Assembly (NCBI GenBank): GCA_938015415.1
Contig: CALLPK010000016.1
Location: forward strand, 1-62,705
DNA: 62,705 bases
Direction of reading: 5' to 3'
Source of the DNA: an uncultured Saprospiraceae bacterium
GTDB lineage: Bacteria > Bacteroidota > Bacteroidia > Chitinophagales > Saprospiraceae
Part shown: in pieces, positions 25,725-34,529 of the stretch
Numbering within the stretch: position 1 is the first letter of the stretch
How the letters are laid out: each line of letters starts with the position of its first letter
Notes under the pieces: generated by a model
Database searches by the model: none
Told to the model about the DNA's origin: nothing
Seen by the model: only the letters and a program-made list of their open reading frames with translations
Made by a program: the position numbers and the translations under genes

Positions 25725-25946
25725 TTATAGGCATTTACCGGGAGAAAAAGAAGGAACCCCGGCAGCTCTAGCCTCACACTCATTTCCGTAGGTAATCTCA
25801 TTACACCCACAAACCGGGTCATATACCTGAATACAAAAGATTGGTAAGGCCGGACCTAACTCGCATAAATCTTCATCAGATTTATTACAAGCCAATGCAA
25901 AAAAACAAAAAAGTAGAAAAACAGAAAACTGCATTATTTTTTTCAT
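25725..25946 (-). CDS. Small lipoprotein with Kazal-type protease-inhibitor domain
   Basis: A 73-residue protein with a hydrophobic leader ending FFALAC, whose Cys20 is a plausible lipid anchor, followed by one Kazal domain. The domain has the typical cysteine pattern and the core YDPVCGCNEITYGNECEA, then AGV...GKC at the end. Kazal domains inhibit serine proteases; bacterial versions are thought to protect cells from their own or foreign secreted proteases. The gene stands alone between the peroxiredoxin and an inverted-repeat element. Confidence 0.88.
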   Translation of the reverse strand: MKKIMQFSVFLLFCFFALACNKSDEDLCELGPALPIFCIQVYDPVCGCNEITYGNECEARAAGVPSFSPGKCL

Positions 25947-25999
25947 AGTAATCTATTTTAAAAATTGTGATTAAGATTTCTTAAGCGCGAAGTATAATA

Positions 26000-26055
26000 A
26001 GAGCTTGTCTAAACTTCCATTAATTGGCTATAAGTGGCAAATTTAGACAAGCTCT
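26000..26055. repeat. 14-bp perfect inverted repeat with 28-nt spacer, REP-like
   Basis: AGAGCTTGTCTAAA at 26000-26013 and its exact reverse complement TTTAGACAAGCTCT at 26042-26055. It has no T-tract and lies in a 207-bp intergenic region. The core TTGTCTAAA also occurs in the inverted repeat at 4163-4202 and, reversed, at 62614-62622, which suggests a dispersed repeat family rather than a gene-specific terminator. Confidence 0.6.
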
Positions 26056-26153
26056 AAGATAGACACGGTCATTTACAATATGGTTGGGTATTTTTTCAAA
26101 AAAGTCTCTAAGAACTTTCTTATTTTTCCAATTGAACCTTTACAAAAACAACC

Positions 26154-27320
26154 ATGTATCTCTTAGCCGCCGCCAACTCAAACTTATCCGCTTTTGTTAT
26201 TCTGGGAATTATCATCGTCCTACTGGGTTCTATTCTTCGGTATTTCAAACAACCCTATATTATCGCTTATATTTTGGCAGGTGTCTTATTAGGAGATTAT
26301 GGATTTGGAATCATCACCGACCAAAAGCTCATTACCACAATGGGAGATATCGGATTAATCTTACTGATGTTTTTTATAGGAATGGAAATTAGTTTGCCCG
26401 GACTCGTTAAAAACTGGAAAGTGGCGGTACTGGGAACCTTCGTACAAATCATTGCCAGCGTTTTACTAGTGACTGGGATCGGTTATTTTTTAGGCTGGAA
26501 TGCAAACCAAATTATCACCATGGGGTTTGTCATTAGTCTTAGCAGCTCTGCGATCGTCATTAAAATACTACAGGACAGTGGAGAAATTAATAGCTCAACG
26601 GGGAAAAATGTGCTTAGCGTTTTGTTAATGCAAGATATTTTGATTGTACCGATGATGATCATTACCAATTATCTGGGAGGTCACGCTCCCACTATGCAAG
26701 AATCTGTTCTGCAGATTATTGGTGGACTGCTGGTGATGGGCGCTATTTTATGGATTTGGCGAAAAAAAGAAATCCAAATCCCATTCAGTCAGCAAGTAGA
26801 AGAAGATCACGAAATTCAGGTTTTTGTGGCGCTGATTATCTGTTTTGGTTGTGCCGTCCTCACCTCCTTTTTTGGTCTCTCCGCTGCCCTCGGTGCATTC
26901 GTGGGTGGAATGGTGATTCATGCCAGCTGTTCAGCACCATGGTTTCACAATAGTCTGCACGCTTTTCGAGTAATGTTTGTAGCATTATTTTTCGTTTCCG
27001 TCGGCATGATGATCGACCTTAAATATCTAACAGAACACTGGGTGGCCGTCAGTATGATCATTCTGGCCGTTTATATCAGCAATCATTTTATCAATACCGT
27101 TGTGCTCCACTACTTCGGTCGCAACTGGAAAAAAAGTATTTACGGTGGTGCCTTACTGGGTCAGGTAGGAGAGTTGTCTTTTGTCCTCGGAGCTAGCGCC
27201 TATTCTGCTCAGATTATCTCAGATTACACCTACCAACTGACGATCATGGTTATTTCGCTAACTTTACTCATCAGTCCTTTTTGGATTGCCATGACAAAAA
27301 AAATCATAGGAAAGGATTAG
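26154..27320 (+). CDS. Cation:proton antiporter (CPA2/Kef-type)
   Basis: A 388-residue inner-membrane transporter with about 11-12 hydrophobic segments and CPA2 signatures: LLGSILRYFKQPYIIAYILAGVLLGDYGFG, FFIGMEISLPGL, SLSSSAIVIKILQD, LQDILIVPMM, and FGLSAALGAFVGGMV. It exchanges K+ or Na+ for H+ to regulate internal pH or potassium. It stops after the transport domain, lacking the TrkA-N/RCK regulatory domain of full KefB/KefC. It is a single gene; the next gene is convergent. Confidence 0.93.
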   Translation: MYLLAAANSNLSAFVILGIIIVLLGSILRYFKQPYIIAYILAGVLLGDYGFGIITDQKLITTMGDIGLILLMFFIGMEISLPGLVKNWKVAVLGTFVQIIASVLLVTGIGYFLGWNANQIITMGFVISLSSSAIVIKILQDSGEINSSTGKNVLSVLLMQDILIVPMMIITNYLGGHAPTMQESVLQIIGGLLVMGAILWIWRKKEIQIPFSQQVEEDHEIQVFVALIICFGCAVLTSFFGLSAALGAFVGGMVIHASCSAPWFHNSLHAFRVMFVALFFVSVGMMIDLKYLTEHWVAVSMIILAVYISNHFINTVVLHYFGRNWKKSIYGGALLGQVGELSFVLGASAYSAQIISDYTYQLTIMVISLTLLISPFWIAMTKKIIGKD

Positions 27321-27363
27321 TCGTTTTCCTCAAGCTGCTGGCTACTGGCTTCACTTAATCAGA

Positions 27364-29094
27364 TTAGTACTTAAATGATTTTTCAAATACGGCCTCATTT
27401 TTCCGGTCGTCCCTAACGACCAGGCGTAATTGGTGGGTTCCCTTTGCCAAATCGTCCGAAAAGCGGTGTGTCAGTAAATCATTCTTCGCATCGTATTCCA
27501 TCAATATCCAATTTCCGTCAATATAAGCATCGTACTCAATTTGTTTTACGTTAGGAGCTGTCGCAAAATTATCGGTTACTTTAAAGGTCATTCGATTATA
27601 GCCAACCATATTAGCACTAAATTTTTCTGGCGAAATCATAGGTGCTTCTGTGTCGACCATGATGCTAAAATCTCCTAGATCGCGAACTTTTGTGGACAAC
27701 CGATTCTCTTCCCATTTACCTCCACAAGTAATGATTTTATGATCTGGTTGACAGTACGCAATAAACGCTTTTTCGCGCAGCGTTTCCGGCAAACTTACTG
27801 GACGGATCGCTAGCTCATAATATTTATGCACGGGAGTTTTATAATCGTGTAAATGGTGAATCAACGAATGGACTCCGGCCGAATTTTCGACCGTGGTAAA
27901 GTATTTAAAATATAAATTTTCGTACAAAGTTCCGTTAGGCATCGATAATGAAAAGTCCTCCGTTTCAATGACGTTTCGCTGATCGTAAGGCAGTAAATAA
28001 TTATAAGAACGGATGGGAGGTTCTGGGACATCCGCACGGCGGACCCAAAACTCCAGTACCTCATCGTTGCCCGCTACGTCAGAAACTAGTATCTGAATTT
28101 TGGTAGCCTTGTTTTTCGCCAATTTGATAATCCCTTTATCCTTTTTTTTCTCGTAGATAGACAACCGATTTCCCGGTAGTTCGTAAAAACGATTAATATA
28201 TGCTTTATTGCTAACCTGCTCTTCGTAATCCAAATGAGCATTGATATAACGAGATTCGTTGAAGGAAAAAGTTTCCATCTCAAAACCATATACCGGTTGG
28301 TCATCTTTAGTCATCGTCATTTTGTATACCCCGTTCCAATTAGGAGCTAGTGACATGTGATCGTAGGCTTTTAGGCCTATCCCAATCCTCCACGCGCCAA
28401 TCAGTAAAGTATCTCCGCTAATCCGATATCCTTTACCTCCCTTTTTCACTTTTACGGTTTTAGTAGCAATCGTTTCCAGTTTGTCGTTGAGTGAATAAAT
28501 TTTTAGTTCGTGAAGTTTTGGAGCTAAATTATCTTTGGCTTCCAGACCAAATAAGAGAGGGTTGATAGGTTTGGAGGTTCGAGTATCCCGTATCTCAAAA
28601 TGAAGATGCGGACCGTAAGACCGTCCGGATAATCCCATTTTTCCGAGTTGTTCTCCTTTTTTAAACTTGAATTTTTCGGCCTCCGGATATAGTTCTATTT
28701 CAAAAGCTTTTCTTCTTTTTTGTTCCGCTTTTACGTAACGGGCTACTGGCTCCGGGAAATTAGCCAGGTGTGCATAAACGGAAGTATAGCCATTAGGATG
28801 ATTTACGTATAATACATTTCCATAGCCACCCGACTGTACTTTTATTCTTGCCACGTACCCGTCGGCAACACTTAGAATTGCTTGTCCTGTCTTACCATTA
28901 TGGGCTTTGATATCAATACCAGAGTGCAGATGATTGGAACGTAATTCACCGAAGGTTCCGGATAATTTGATGGGCGTATTGACTGGAGATCGAAAGTAAT
29001 CTTGTGGATAATTACGAGCAGGTTCCCCTTCGGTAAATGCGAACAAAAACCAGAGACCGATAATTAATATAGAGAAAATAATTAGTTTATTCAT
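27364..29094 (-). CDS. M23 family metallopeptidase, exported
   Basis: A 576-residue envelope protein with an N-terminal hydrophobic signal/anchor segment (4-20). A LytM/M23 zinc endopeptidase domain lies at about 40-180, with the zinc ligands in HLHSGID (H57, D61) and the HLHFE motif (H163-H165). Such enzymes cleave peptide cross-links in peptidoglycan, or act as EnvC/NlpD-like activators when ligands are missing; here they are present. About 400 residues of predicted beta-sandwich follow, of unknown role. It is the last gene of a minus-strand group with aat, clpS and a peroxiredoxin (44-bp gap to aat). Confidence 0.92.
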   Translation of the reverse strand: MNKLIIFSILIIGLWFLFAFTEGEPARNYPQDYFRSPVNTPIKLSGTFGELRSNHLHSGIDIKAHNGKTGQAILSVADGYVARIKVQSGGYGNVLYVNHPNGYTSVYAHLANFPEPVARYVKAEQKRRKAFEIELYPEAEKFKFKKGEQLGKMGLSGRSYGPHLHFEIRDTRTSKPINPLLFGLEAKDNLAPKLHELKIYSLNDKLETIATKTVKVKKGGKGYRISGDTLLIGAWRIGIGLKAYDHMSLAPNWNGVYKMTMTKDDQPVYGFEMETFSFNESRYINAHLDYEEQVSNKAYINRFYELPGNRLSIYEKKKDKGIIKLAKNKATKIQILVSDVAGNDEVLEFWVRRADVPEPPIRSYNYLLPYDQRNVIETEDFSLSMPNGTLYENLYFKYFTTVENSAGVHSLIHHLHDYKTPVHKYYELAIRPVSLPETLREKAFIAYCQPDHKIITCGGKWEENRLSTKVRDLGDFSIMVDTEAPMISPEKFSANMVGYNRMTFKVTDNFATAPNVKQIEYDAYIDGNWILMEYDAKNDLLTHRFSDDLAKGTHQLRLVVRDDRKNEAVFEKSFKY

Positions 29095-29138
29095 CGTAAT
29101 TATGTTTGCGATTCAGAAGAAGTGAAAACTGAAAAAAC

Positions 29139-29831
29139 TTAGATAAAGTTGCTCCAACTACCCTGTAGAGTCATTTCGGCTTCGTTCTTTTCCATCATTT
29201 CCAAAAATGATTTTCGGGGAATATTAACGCCACCTAAACTTCGCAGATGATTGGTTTCCTGTTGGCAATCAATCAGCCAGAAACCTTTTGCTTTTAGCAT
29301 ATTCACCAGGATAATAAAACCCGCTTTGGAAGCATTGGGAACTTTGGTAAACATGGACTCCCCAAAAAATATTTTCCCTAACGAGATTCCGTATAATCCG
29401 CCTACGATCTCTCCCTCTTGAAATACTTCGACACTATGGGCAAATCCGAGTTCGTGCAATCTACAGTAGGCCTCCACCATCGCATCCGAGATCCAGGTAC
29501 CCGAACCATCGTCCGTGAGTCGTTCTTCCCGACAGCTGGTAATGATCGTTCTAAAATCCTGATCGAGGGAATAAGTAAATTTATGTTGATTGAAGACGGG
29601 ACGCATGCTTTTTGCAATTTTCAATTCCTCTGGAAAAAGCACAAAGCGAGGATCTGGCGACCACCATATAATGGGTTCATCGGGGTTAAACCAGGGAAAG
29701 AGACCACATTGGTAAGCCAGGAGCAGTCTTTCTGGCGATAGGTCTCCACCAATCGCCAGGCGACCGTATTCGTCCGCTAGATATGCCGGCGGAAAGCTGA
29801 TATCCTCGTCTAACAGCCGGAATACGGGCAT
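29139..29831 (-). CDS. aat: Leucyl/phenylalanyl-tRNA--protein transferase
   Basis: A 230-residue cytoplasmic enzyme that adds Leu or Phe from charged tRNA to proteins with N-terminal Arg or Lys, marking them for ClpS/ClpAP degradation. Family motifs are present: FPPAYLADEYGRLAIGGDLS, GLFPWFNPDEPIIWWSPDPR, CREERLTDDGSGTWISDAM, GLYGISLGKIFFGESMFT, and IDCQQETNHLRSLGG. Length is normal. It follows clpS by 48 bp on the same strand, so substrate tagging and adaptor are encoded together. Confidence 0.97.
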   Translation of the reverse strand: MPVFRLLDEDISFPPAYLADEYGRLAIGGDLSPERLLLAYQCGLFPWFNPDEPIIWWSPDPRFVLFPEELKIAKSMRPVFNQHKFTYSLDQDFRTIITSCREERLTDDGSGTWISDAMVEAYCRLHELGFAHSVEVFQEGEIVGGLYGISLGKIFFGESMFTKVPNASKAGFIILVNMLKAKGFWLIDCQQETNHLRSLGGVNIPRKSFLEMMEKNEAEMTLQGSWSNFI

Positions 29832-29879
29832 ATTAATTTGAAATAATTAGAAAATTTACAATTGGAACTTCCAGGAAAA

Positions 29880-30176
29880 CTACTCTGCGATACTTTCGAT
29901 GATGGCAGAAAGGCCTCGTTCGGTCAAAGCATCCTTAAATGGACGCAATACCTCAAAAGGAGCGGTCTTGACGACTGCTTTGCCTTTATAATGTATAATG
30001 AGCGAAAGCTGTTCCGACTGGGTGCGTGAATGGTTAAGTACATCTACCAAACATTCGATTACCCAGTCAAAGGTATTATGATCATCATTATAGATCAATA
30101 ATTCCGCGGGGGTCCCGGTATTGGTTACTTTTTCTTCTACCAATACTTCTTCTAAAGTCTCCGTACTATTAAACAT
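29880..30176 (-). CDS. clpS: ClpS, ATP-dependent Clp protease adaptor
   Basis: A 98-residue adaptor that delivers proteins with destabilising N-terminal residues (Leu, Phe, Trp, Tyr) to ClpA/ClpC unfoldases. It has the disordered N-terminal tail and the binding-domain motif LLIYNDDHNTFDWVIECLVDVL, which contains the ND/H residues of the N-degron pocket, followed by an acidic/hydrophobic end. Directly upstream of aat, forming an N-degron operon. Confidence 0.95.
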   Translation of the reverse strand: MFNSTETLEEVLVEEKVTNTGTPAELLIYNDDHNTFDWVIECLVDVLNHSRTQSEQLSLIIHYKGKAVVKTAPFEVLRPFKDALTERGLSAIIESIAE

Positions 30177-30287
30177 CTTAGTATCATTAAATTTATTAAA
30201 AAATATGAAGTTGTTTGAAAATGTTTACAAGCAACTTCTATAGCCTGACAATTAGGTAGTTTTCGTCGGATGGCTTTTCTACTTTAA

Positions 30288-30758
30288 CTAATTGAGGCCT
30301 TTTAATGTTTCCTTTATCGCCGTAAAATTAGGCAAATCTCCCGCTGATTCTAACACTTCGGCGTACTGAATAATTCCCTCTTTATCAACGACAAAGGCAG
30401 AACGTTTAGAAACGCCTTTCATATCCAGCACAAAATCTTCGTATAAGGCGTCATACGCGCGCGAGACCGTTTTATTAAAATCAGCCAATAATGGAAATTG
30501 GTATCCCTGTGCCTCTTTAAATTTCTCCAGTGTAAATAACGAATCAACGGAGATCGCTAGTACCTGAGCATCCAAATTATTATAATCTTCCATGCTATCT
30601 CGTACTGAGCACAGCTCATCTGTACAAACACCTGTAAAAGCCAACGGGAAAAATAACATTACCACATTTTTACCCCGATAATCTTCCAGAGATACTTCTG
30701 ATTTATCCGTCGCTCTTAATGTAAAATTAGGTGCCTTTTCTCCTTTTTGAATTTTCAT
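30288..30758 (-). CDS. Peroxiredoxin (AhpE/redoxin type)
   Basis: A 156-residue thiol peroxidase. The peroxidatic Cys is C45 in FTGVCTDELCSVRD, with C50 five residues later as a possible resolving Cys. The strand-loop FFPLAFTGVC, VLAISVDS and the KRSAFVVDKEGII segment fit the AhpE/PrxQ-like class. It is likely thioredoxin- or mycoredoxin-linked. It sits 111 bp upstream of clpS and is divergently arranged to the CoiA-like gene. Confidence 0.9.
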   Translation of the reverse strand: MKIQKGEKAPNFTLRATDKSEVSLEDYRGKNVVMLFFPLAFTGVCTDELCSVRDSMEDYNNLDAQVLAISVDSLFTLEKFKEAQGYQFPLLADFNKTVSRAYDALYEDFVLDMKGVSKRSAFVVDKEGIIQYAEVLESAGDLPNFTAIKETLKGLN

Positions 30759-30859
30759 GTGTGTATTTTTGATAAGAAATATTTAGAATTCCACGTAAAG
30801 ATAATCAATCTGCGAATTAAATTGGGCCAAATCGTCCGATATATTTTTAATTTTACAAA

Positions 30860-31648
30860 ATGTTAACAGCATATCATCCCCAAAGTTCGAAACAGGTATT
30901 TGCGGCCGAACAATCTTCGTCCGGCGGACCTTTTTTTTGTTCGGCTTGTGGTAGTGAATTGCGTATTAAGAAAGGGCTTAAACGTATTCATCATTTTGCC
31001 CACCTCCCGGAAAAAATATGTATTTACAAAGGAGAATCCCAACTTCACCTTCGAATTAAGAAACAAATTTATTATAGTCTCCTTCAGGAACTGGGCACCA
31101 AGGTCAAAAATGTATCTCTGGAAAAAATGATGAATACCATTCGGCCAGACGTATTGGTCGAAGGATTTAAAAAAAATATTGGTATTGAAATACAGGTAAC
31201 ACCGCTTACGCCAGCCGAATTAATTCGTCGAACGACGGCTTATTATCAACAAAAAATTCATGTACTCTGGGTATTACCTTTTTCTAAAGAACGGTTTTTT
31301 GCGGCAGATGATGGCGAATTTCAGCCCATTCGACTCAAAGAATTTGAGCTGATGCTCTATTATATGAATTATAAAAGTTTAATTTTTTGGGATGATACCG
31401 AAAAATTAAGTGAAGGTTTTATCCGAATCCAGCTCCAGGATATCTGGCAAAAGCCCGGTTCTTATTATTCCATTGACTGGAGCACCGTCATTGAGTTTAA
31501 TCCCAAAAAATTAAAGCAAAAAAAGATGCCTTCGCAGATCGAATACCATCTAGGATTAAAAGAATTTAAACCCGTTTACGCTCCTCCTTTCCAAATGCCC
31601 AAAGCCGATTACTTCCTGCCTAGTCGTTTTATGATGTTGAAAAAATAA
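30860..31648 (+). CDS. CoiA-like competence/nuclease-family protein
   Basis: A 262-residue protein related to competence protein CoiA. It has an N-terminal zinc-binding segment (C27, C30 and nearby His, FFCSACGSELRIKKG) and a PD-(D/E)xK-type nuclease-like core: D97 in IRPDVLVEG, E110 and Q112 in IGIEIQVT. In Gram-positive bacteria CoiA promotes recombination of transformed DNA. In Bacteroidota the role is unproven. It begins a plus-strand group with a DMT transporter (27-bp gap) and an O-methyltransferase, which may be only loosely related in function. Confidence 0.8.
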   Translation: MLTAYHPQSSKQVFAAEQSSSGGPFFCSACGSELRIKKGLKRIHHFAHLPEKICIYKGESQLHLRIKKQIYYSLLQELGTKVKNVSLEKMMNTIRPDVLVEGFKKNIGIEIQVTPLTPAELIRRTTAYYQQKIHVLWVLPFSKERFFAADDGEFQPIRLKEFELMLYYMNYKSLIFWDDTEKLSEGFIRIQLQDIWQKPGSYYSIDWSTVIEFNPKKLKQKKMPSQIEYHLGLKEFKPVYAPPFQMPKADYFLPSRFMMLKK

Positions 31649-31675
31649 CTCTACCTTTACCCAAAATAAAAATCC

Positions 31676-32566
31676 TTGAATCCAACGCAACGTGCTTATT
31701 TTGAATTACACATCGCCGTACTCCTCTTTGGATTCACCGCGATTTTGGGTGACTTGATCACCTTATCAGCGCTCGTTCTGGTTTGGTGGCGAATGGGTAT
31801 TACAGCCTTTAGCATTCCTTTTTTAACAAAAATAAAAAAGAAAATTACAGCTTTGCCGCCTGCGCTAACGATTAAATACATGGGAATCGGAGTATTAGTA
31901 TCCCTGCACTGGATTTGCTTTTTTGGTTCGGTAAAATTTGCCAATGCTTCTATCTCGCTGATTTGTATGGCAACCACTTCTTTTTTTGCGGCCCTAATTG
32001 AACCGGTTATATTTAAACAAAAAATAAAAAGGGAAGAACTCAGTCTTGGTCTGCTGATGATTCCCGGCGTATTACTCATTGTCAATAACACGGAATGGGA
32101 TATGATGGCGGGCATTTTGGTAGGATTGATGAGCGCATTTTTAGCGGCCCTGTTTGCGGTTTTAAATAAAACACTGGTAGATAAAGCCGAGCCTTTAACG
32201 ATTACCTTTTTAGAATTAGGTAGCGGCTGGTTGTTTCTTAGTATCTGTCTGCCCATTTATCTGCTGTACCAACCGGAGGCACCGTTTATGCCACAAAATT
32301 TTGATTGGGTATGGCTATTAATCCTGGCATTGGGCTGTACTACGCTGGCCTATGTCTTATCGCTTCGATCCCTGAAATACATTTCTGCTTTTGCCTCCAC
32401 GCTGACTATTAATCTGGAACCTGTTTATGGTATTTTTCTGGCGTGGCTAATTCTAGATGACGCACAAGAATTATCCCTTCAATTTTATCTGGGTTGCCTT
32501 TTAATTCTCGGTGCCGTTTTTTTTCATTCATTTAAAAGTCTTAAAACCAGTCGAAATGCCGCCTAA
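31676..32566 (+). CDS. EamA/DMT-family transporter
   Basis: A 296-residue inner-membrane protein with ten hydrophobic segments in two EamA repeats (about 10-140 and 150-290), the layout of drug/metabolite transporters that move amino acids, nucleotides or other small molecules. Starts at TTG (31676): the first Met would delete most of the first helix. A promoter-like TACCTTTA lies at 31652-31659. The stop codon overlaps the start of the O-methyltransferase by 11 nt, so the two are co-translated. Substrate cannot be inferred. Confidence 0.88.
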   Translation: MNPTQRAYFELHIAVLLFGFTAILGDLITLSALVLVWWRMGITAFSIPFLTKIKKKITALPPALTIKYMGIGVLVSLHWICFFGSVKFANASISLICMATTSFFAALIEPVIFKQKIKREELSLGLLMIPGVLLIVNNTEWDMMAGILVGLMSAFLAALFAVLNKTLVDKAEPLTITFLELGSGWLFLSICLPIYLLYQPEAPFMPQNFDWVWLLILALGCTTLAYVLSLRSLKYISAFASTLTINLEPVYGIFLAWLILDDAQELSLQFYLGCLLILGAVFFHSFKSLKTSRNAA

Positions 32567-33188
32567 TCTCATTGAACAATATTGTGAAAAACATACCACT
32601 CCGCCTTCACCATTACTCGATGCGCTATTAAGAGAAACCCATCTAAAAACACTGGCACCACAGATGGCTTCTGGTCATTTGCAGGGTACTTTACTCCGCT
32701 TTTTAAGTCGAATGATACAACCGGCGACCGTTTTGGAAATTGGCAGTTTTACTGGTTACGCCACCTTGTGTTTACTGGAAGGTTTGTTACCAAAAGGAAA
32801 AATACATACCATCGAAGTAAATCCGGAATTGGCTTATCTGGTTAGAAAATATATTGAGCGCGCAGGAGCTACCGATCGAATTCAATTACACCTTGGTGAT
32901 GCTAAAAAAATTATTCCAACCATCGATGCTACGTACGATCTGGTATTTATTGATGCTGGAAAAATGAATTACCCTCAATATTATGATTTGATCATTGACC
33001 GGGTGAATCCGGGTGGGTATATTCTGGCAGACAATGTTTTATGGGATGGAAAAGTGATTCGTACAGAAAAAGACAGGGACAGTGAAATTTTGGATTTTTT
33101 CAACAAAAAAATTCATCAGGATCCCAGGGTAGAGAATATACTACTCCCAATTCGGGACGGACTGATGCTGGCTAGAAAATCAGATTAG
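32556..33188 (+). CDS. SAM-dependent O-methyltransferase (class I, catechol-OMT-like)
   Basis: A 210-residue Rossmann-fold methyltransferase. The SAM-binding motif EIGSFTGYATLCLLEGL is at about 67-83, GKIHTIEVNPEL follows, and the metal/catalytic Asp lies in DLVFIDAGK and the conserved GGYILADNVLWDG. This matches O-methyltransferases that act on small phenolics or acyl-carrier-like substrates (PF01596). The frame extends to 32511, but the ATG at 32556, overlapping the transporter's stop, gives the normal N terminus. Substrate unknown. Confidence 0.92.
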   Translation: MPPNLIEQYCEKHTTPPSPLLDALLRETHLKTLAPQMASGHLQGTLLRFLSRMIQPATVLEIGSFTGYATLCLLEGLLPKGKIHTIEVNPELAYLVRKYIERAGATDRIQLHLGDAKKIIPTIDATYDLVFIDAGKMNYPQYYDLIIDRVNPGGYILADNVLWDGKVIRTEKDRDSEILDFFNKKIHQDPRVENILLPIRDGLMLARKSD

Positions 33189-33226
33189 AATCTCGTTTTT
33201 TTTAAGAATTAGTTCTAAAATAATTT

Positions 33227-33697
33227 TTAAGGGCCCTTCGCCGTGATAGCCTCTTGGGCCAAATTCCTTAGTTCTGTGATGGTCGTTGCACCTTGTCGGC
33301 GGGCTAGTACCTTTCCATCTTTATCTATAAAAACCAGGGTAGGATAAGTAGTAGCTCCGTACATCGTGGCGACCGTTTGACCGTTCCCCTTCTCGGCGTC
33401 TACTTTATAATTAATGAAATTTTCATCCATAAATTTCTTAGTATCCGGATCGGTAAATACATATTCATCCATCAGTTTGCAAGGAGCACACCAAGTAGTA
33501 TAAATATCCATAAAAACAATCTGATCGGTACGACTTGCCTTCTCAAGGACTTTGCTGAGTCGATCAGATTTGACAAAATTAAGTCCGTTGCTATAGGTGG
33601 GAGTGGTGGCCTCATCTGTTTTTTTTCCAGATTTACAACCAGATAGGAGTAAAGCTATCAAACATAAACCCGTAAAGATATGCATTGCGATTTTCAT
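33227..33697 (-). CDS. Thioredoxin-domain lipoprotein
   Basis: A 156-residue periplasm-facing lipoprotein: a signal peptide with lipobox LLLSGC (Cys21), then a short linker and a thioredoxin domain with the active site CAPC (C70 and C73) in IYTTWCAPCK. The last helix and the cis-Pro TTYPTLVFID motif are intact, so it should be redox-active, probably reducing or oxidising disulphides in the envelope. The frame extends upstream to 33757, but the ATG at 33697 starts the signal peptide. It is the last gene of the murein/envelope minus-strand group. Confidence 0.9.
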   Translation of the reverse strand: MKIAMHIFTGLCLIALLLSGCKSGKKTDEATTPTYSNGLNFVKSDRLSKVLEKASRTDQIVFMDIYTTWCAPCKLMDEYVFTDPDTKKFMDENFINYKVDAEKGNGQTVATMYGATTYPTLVFIDKDGKVLARRQGATTITELRNLAQEAITAKGP

Positions 33698-33749
33698 AGA
33701 TCGTGTTTTTCTAAGAACGTAACTAAGGCTGGTAAAATTACACAAATGC

Positions 33750-34523
33750 CTAATCATTTGCTTTTTTATGTTTTTCGTAAAGTTTGTTAAGCTTTTTATA
33801 TTTCAGGGCAACGGTACGTGCAGCCCGCTTACTGATGGTCCATCCCGCCTTGCCATCCAAAAATCCTTTTTGAAGTATATAGGTTTTAAAAAAACGAAAT
33901 AACGGCCCTCCTTTTTGTTTTAACCAGCCTGGTTTGGCCCGATTCGCGAAGAGTTCAGCCGCAGATAAAGTACTATATAACTCTATTCTATTCCAGTGAT
34001 CCTCGTGACTTTGGTAACTGTAATGATATAAAAGTCCTTCCATTTTTTTTATCCTAACCGATTCGGAAAATTTTAATTTTTCGTGTACATACTCCCCTAC
34101 CCAATAAGTATTTCGGCGGTCGAATATTCTTATTTTCCAATCCGGAAACCAACCACTATGTTTGATCCATTGTCCAAAAAAATTGTTCAAGCGATTAAAA
34201 CGATAGGCTTCTCCTTTGATCAGTTTTAGATGTAAAATTTCGGTAGCTAATTCTGGGGAAATCACTTCATCTGCATCTATGGATAGAATCCAGTCGTTGG
34301 AGGCAAGATTGTTACCAAAATTTTTGGTTTGTGCGTAGCCCTTCCAATTGGTAGTGATTACCCTGGCTCCCAGCTGACGGGCAAGCCTTACGGTATCGTC
34401 GGTACTTCCACTATCAATTACCAGTATCTCTTCGGCCACGGACTGCAGGGAAGTTAGGCACCGAGTAATATTGGATGCTTCATTTTTGGTGATGATAACG
34501 GCGGTGAGGGGTGCTAGAGGCAT
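33750..34523 (-). CDS. Glycosyltransferase family 2 (LPS core-type)
   Basis: A 257-residue GT-A glycosyltransferase. It begins with the GT2 motif VIITKNEASNITRCLTSL, followed by ILVIDSGSTDDTV and the DxD-type metal motif in LSIDADEVI, with a long C-terminal part typical of WaaE/KdtX-like enzymes that add sugars to the inner core of lipopolysaccharide. It lies 6 bp after murA and 52 bp before the thioredoxin lipoprotein in an envelope-synthesis group. The acceptor cannot be told from sequence. Confidence 0.9.
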   Translation of the reverse strand: MPLAPLTAVIITKNEASNITRCLTSLQSVAEEILVIDSGSTDDTVRLARQLGARVITTNWKGYAQTKNFGNNLASNDWILSIDADEVISPELATEILHLKLIKGEAYRFNRLNNFFGQWIKHSGWFPDWKIRIFDRRNTYWVGEYVHEKLKFSESVRIKKMEGLLYHYSYQSHEDHWNRIELYSTLSAAELFANRAKPGWLKQKGGPLFRFFKTYILQKGFLDGKAGWTISKRAARTVALKYKKLNKLYEKHKKAND

Positions 34524-34529
34524 GGACGC

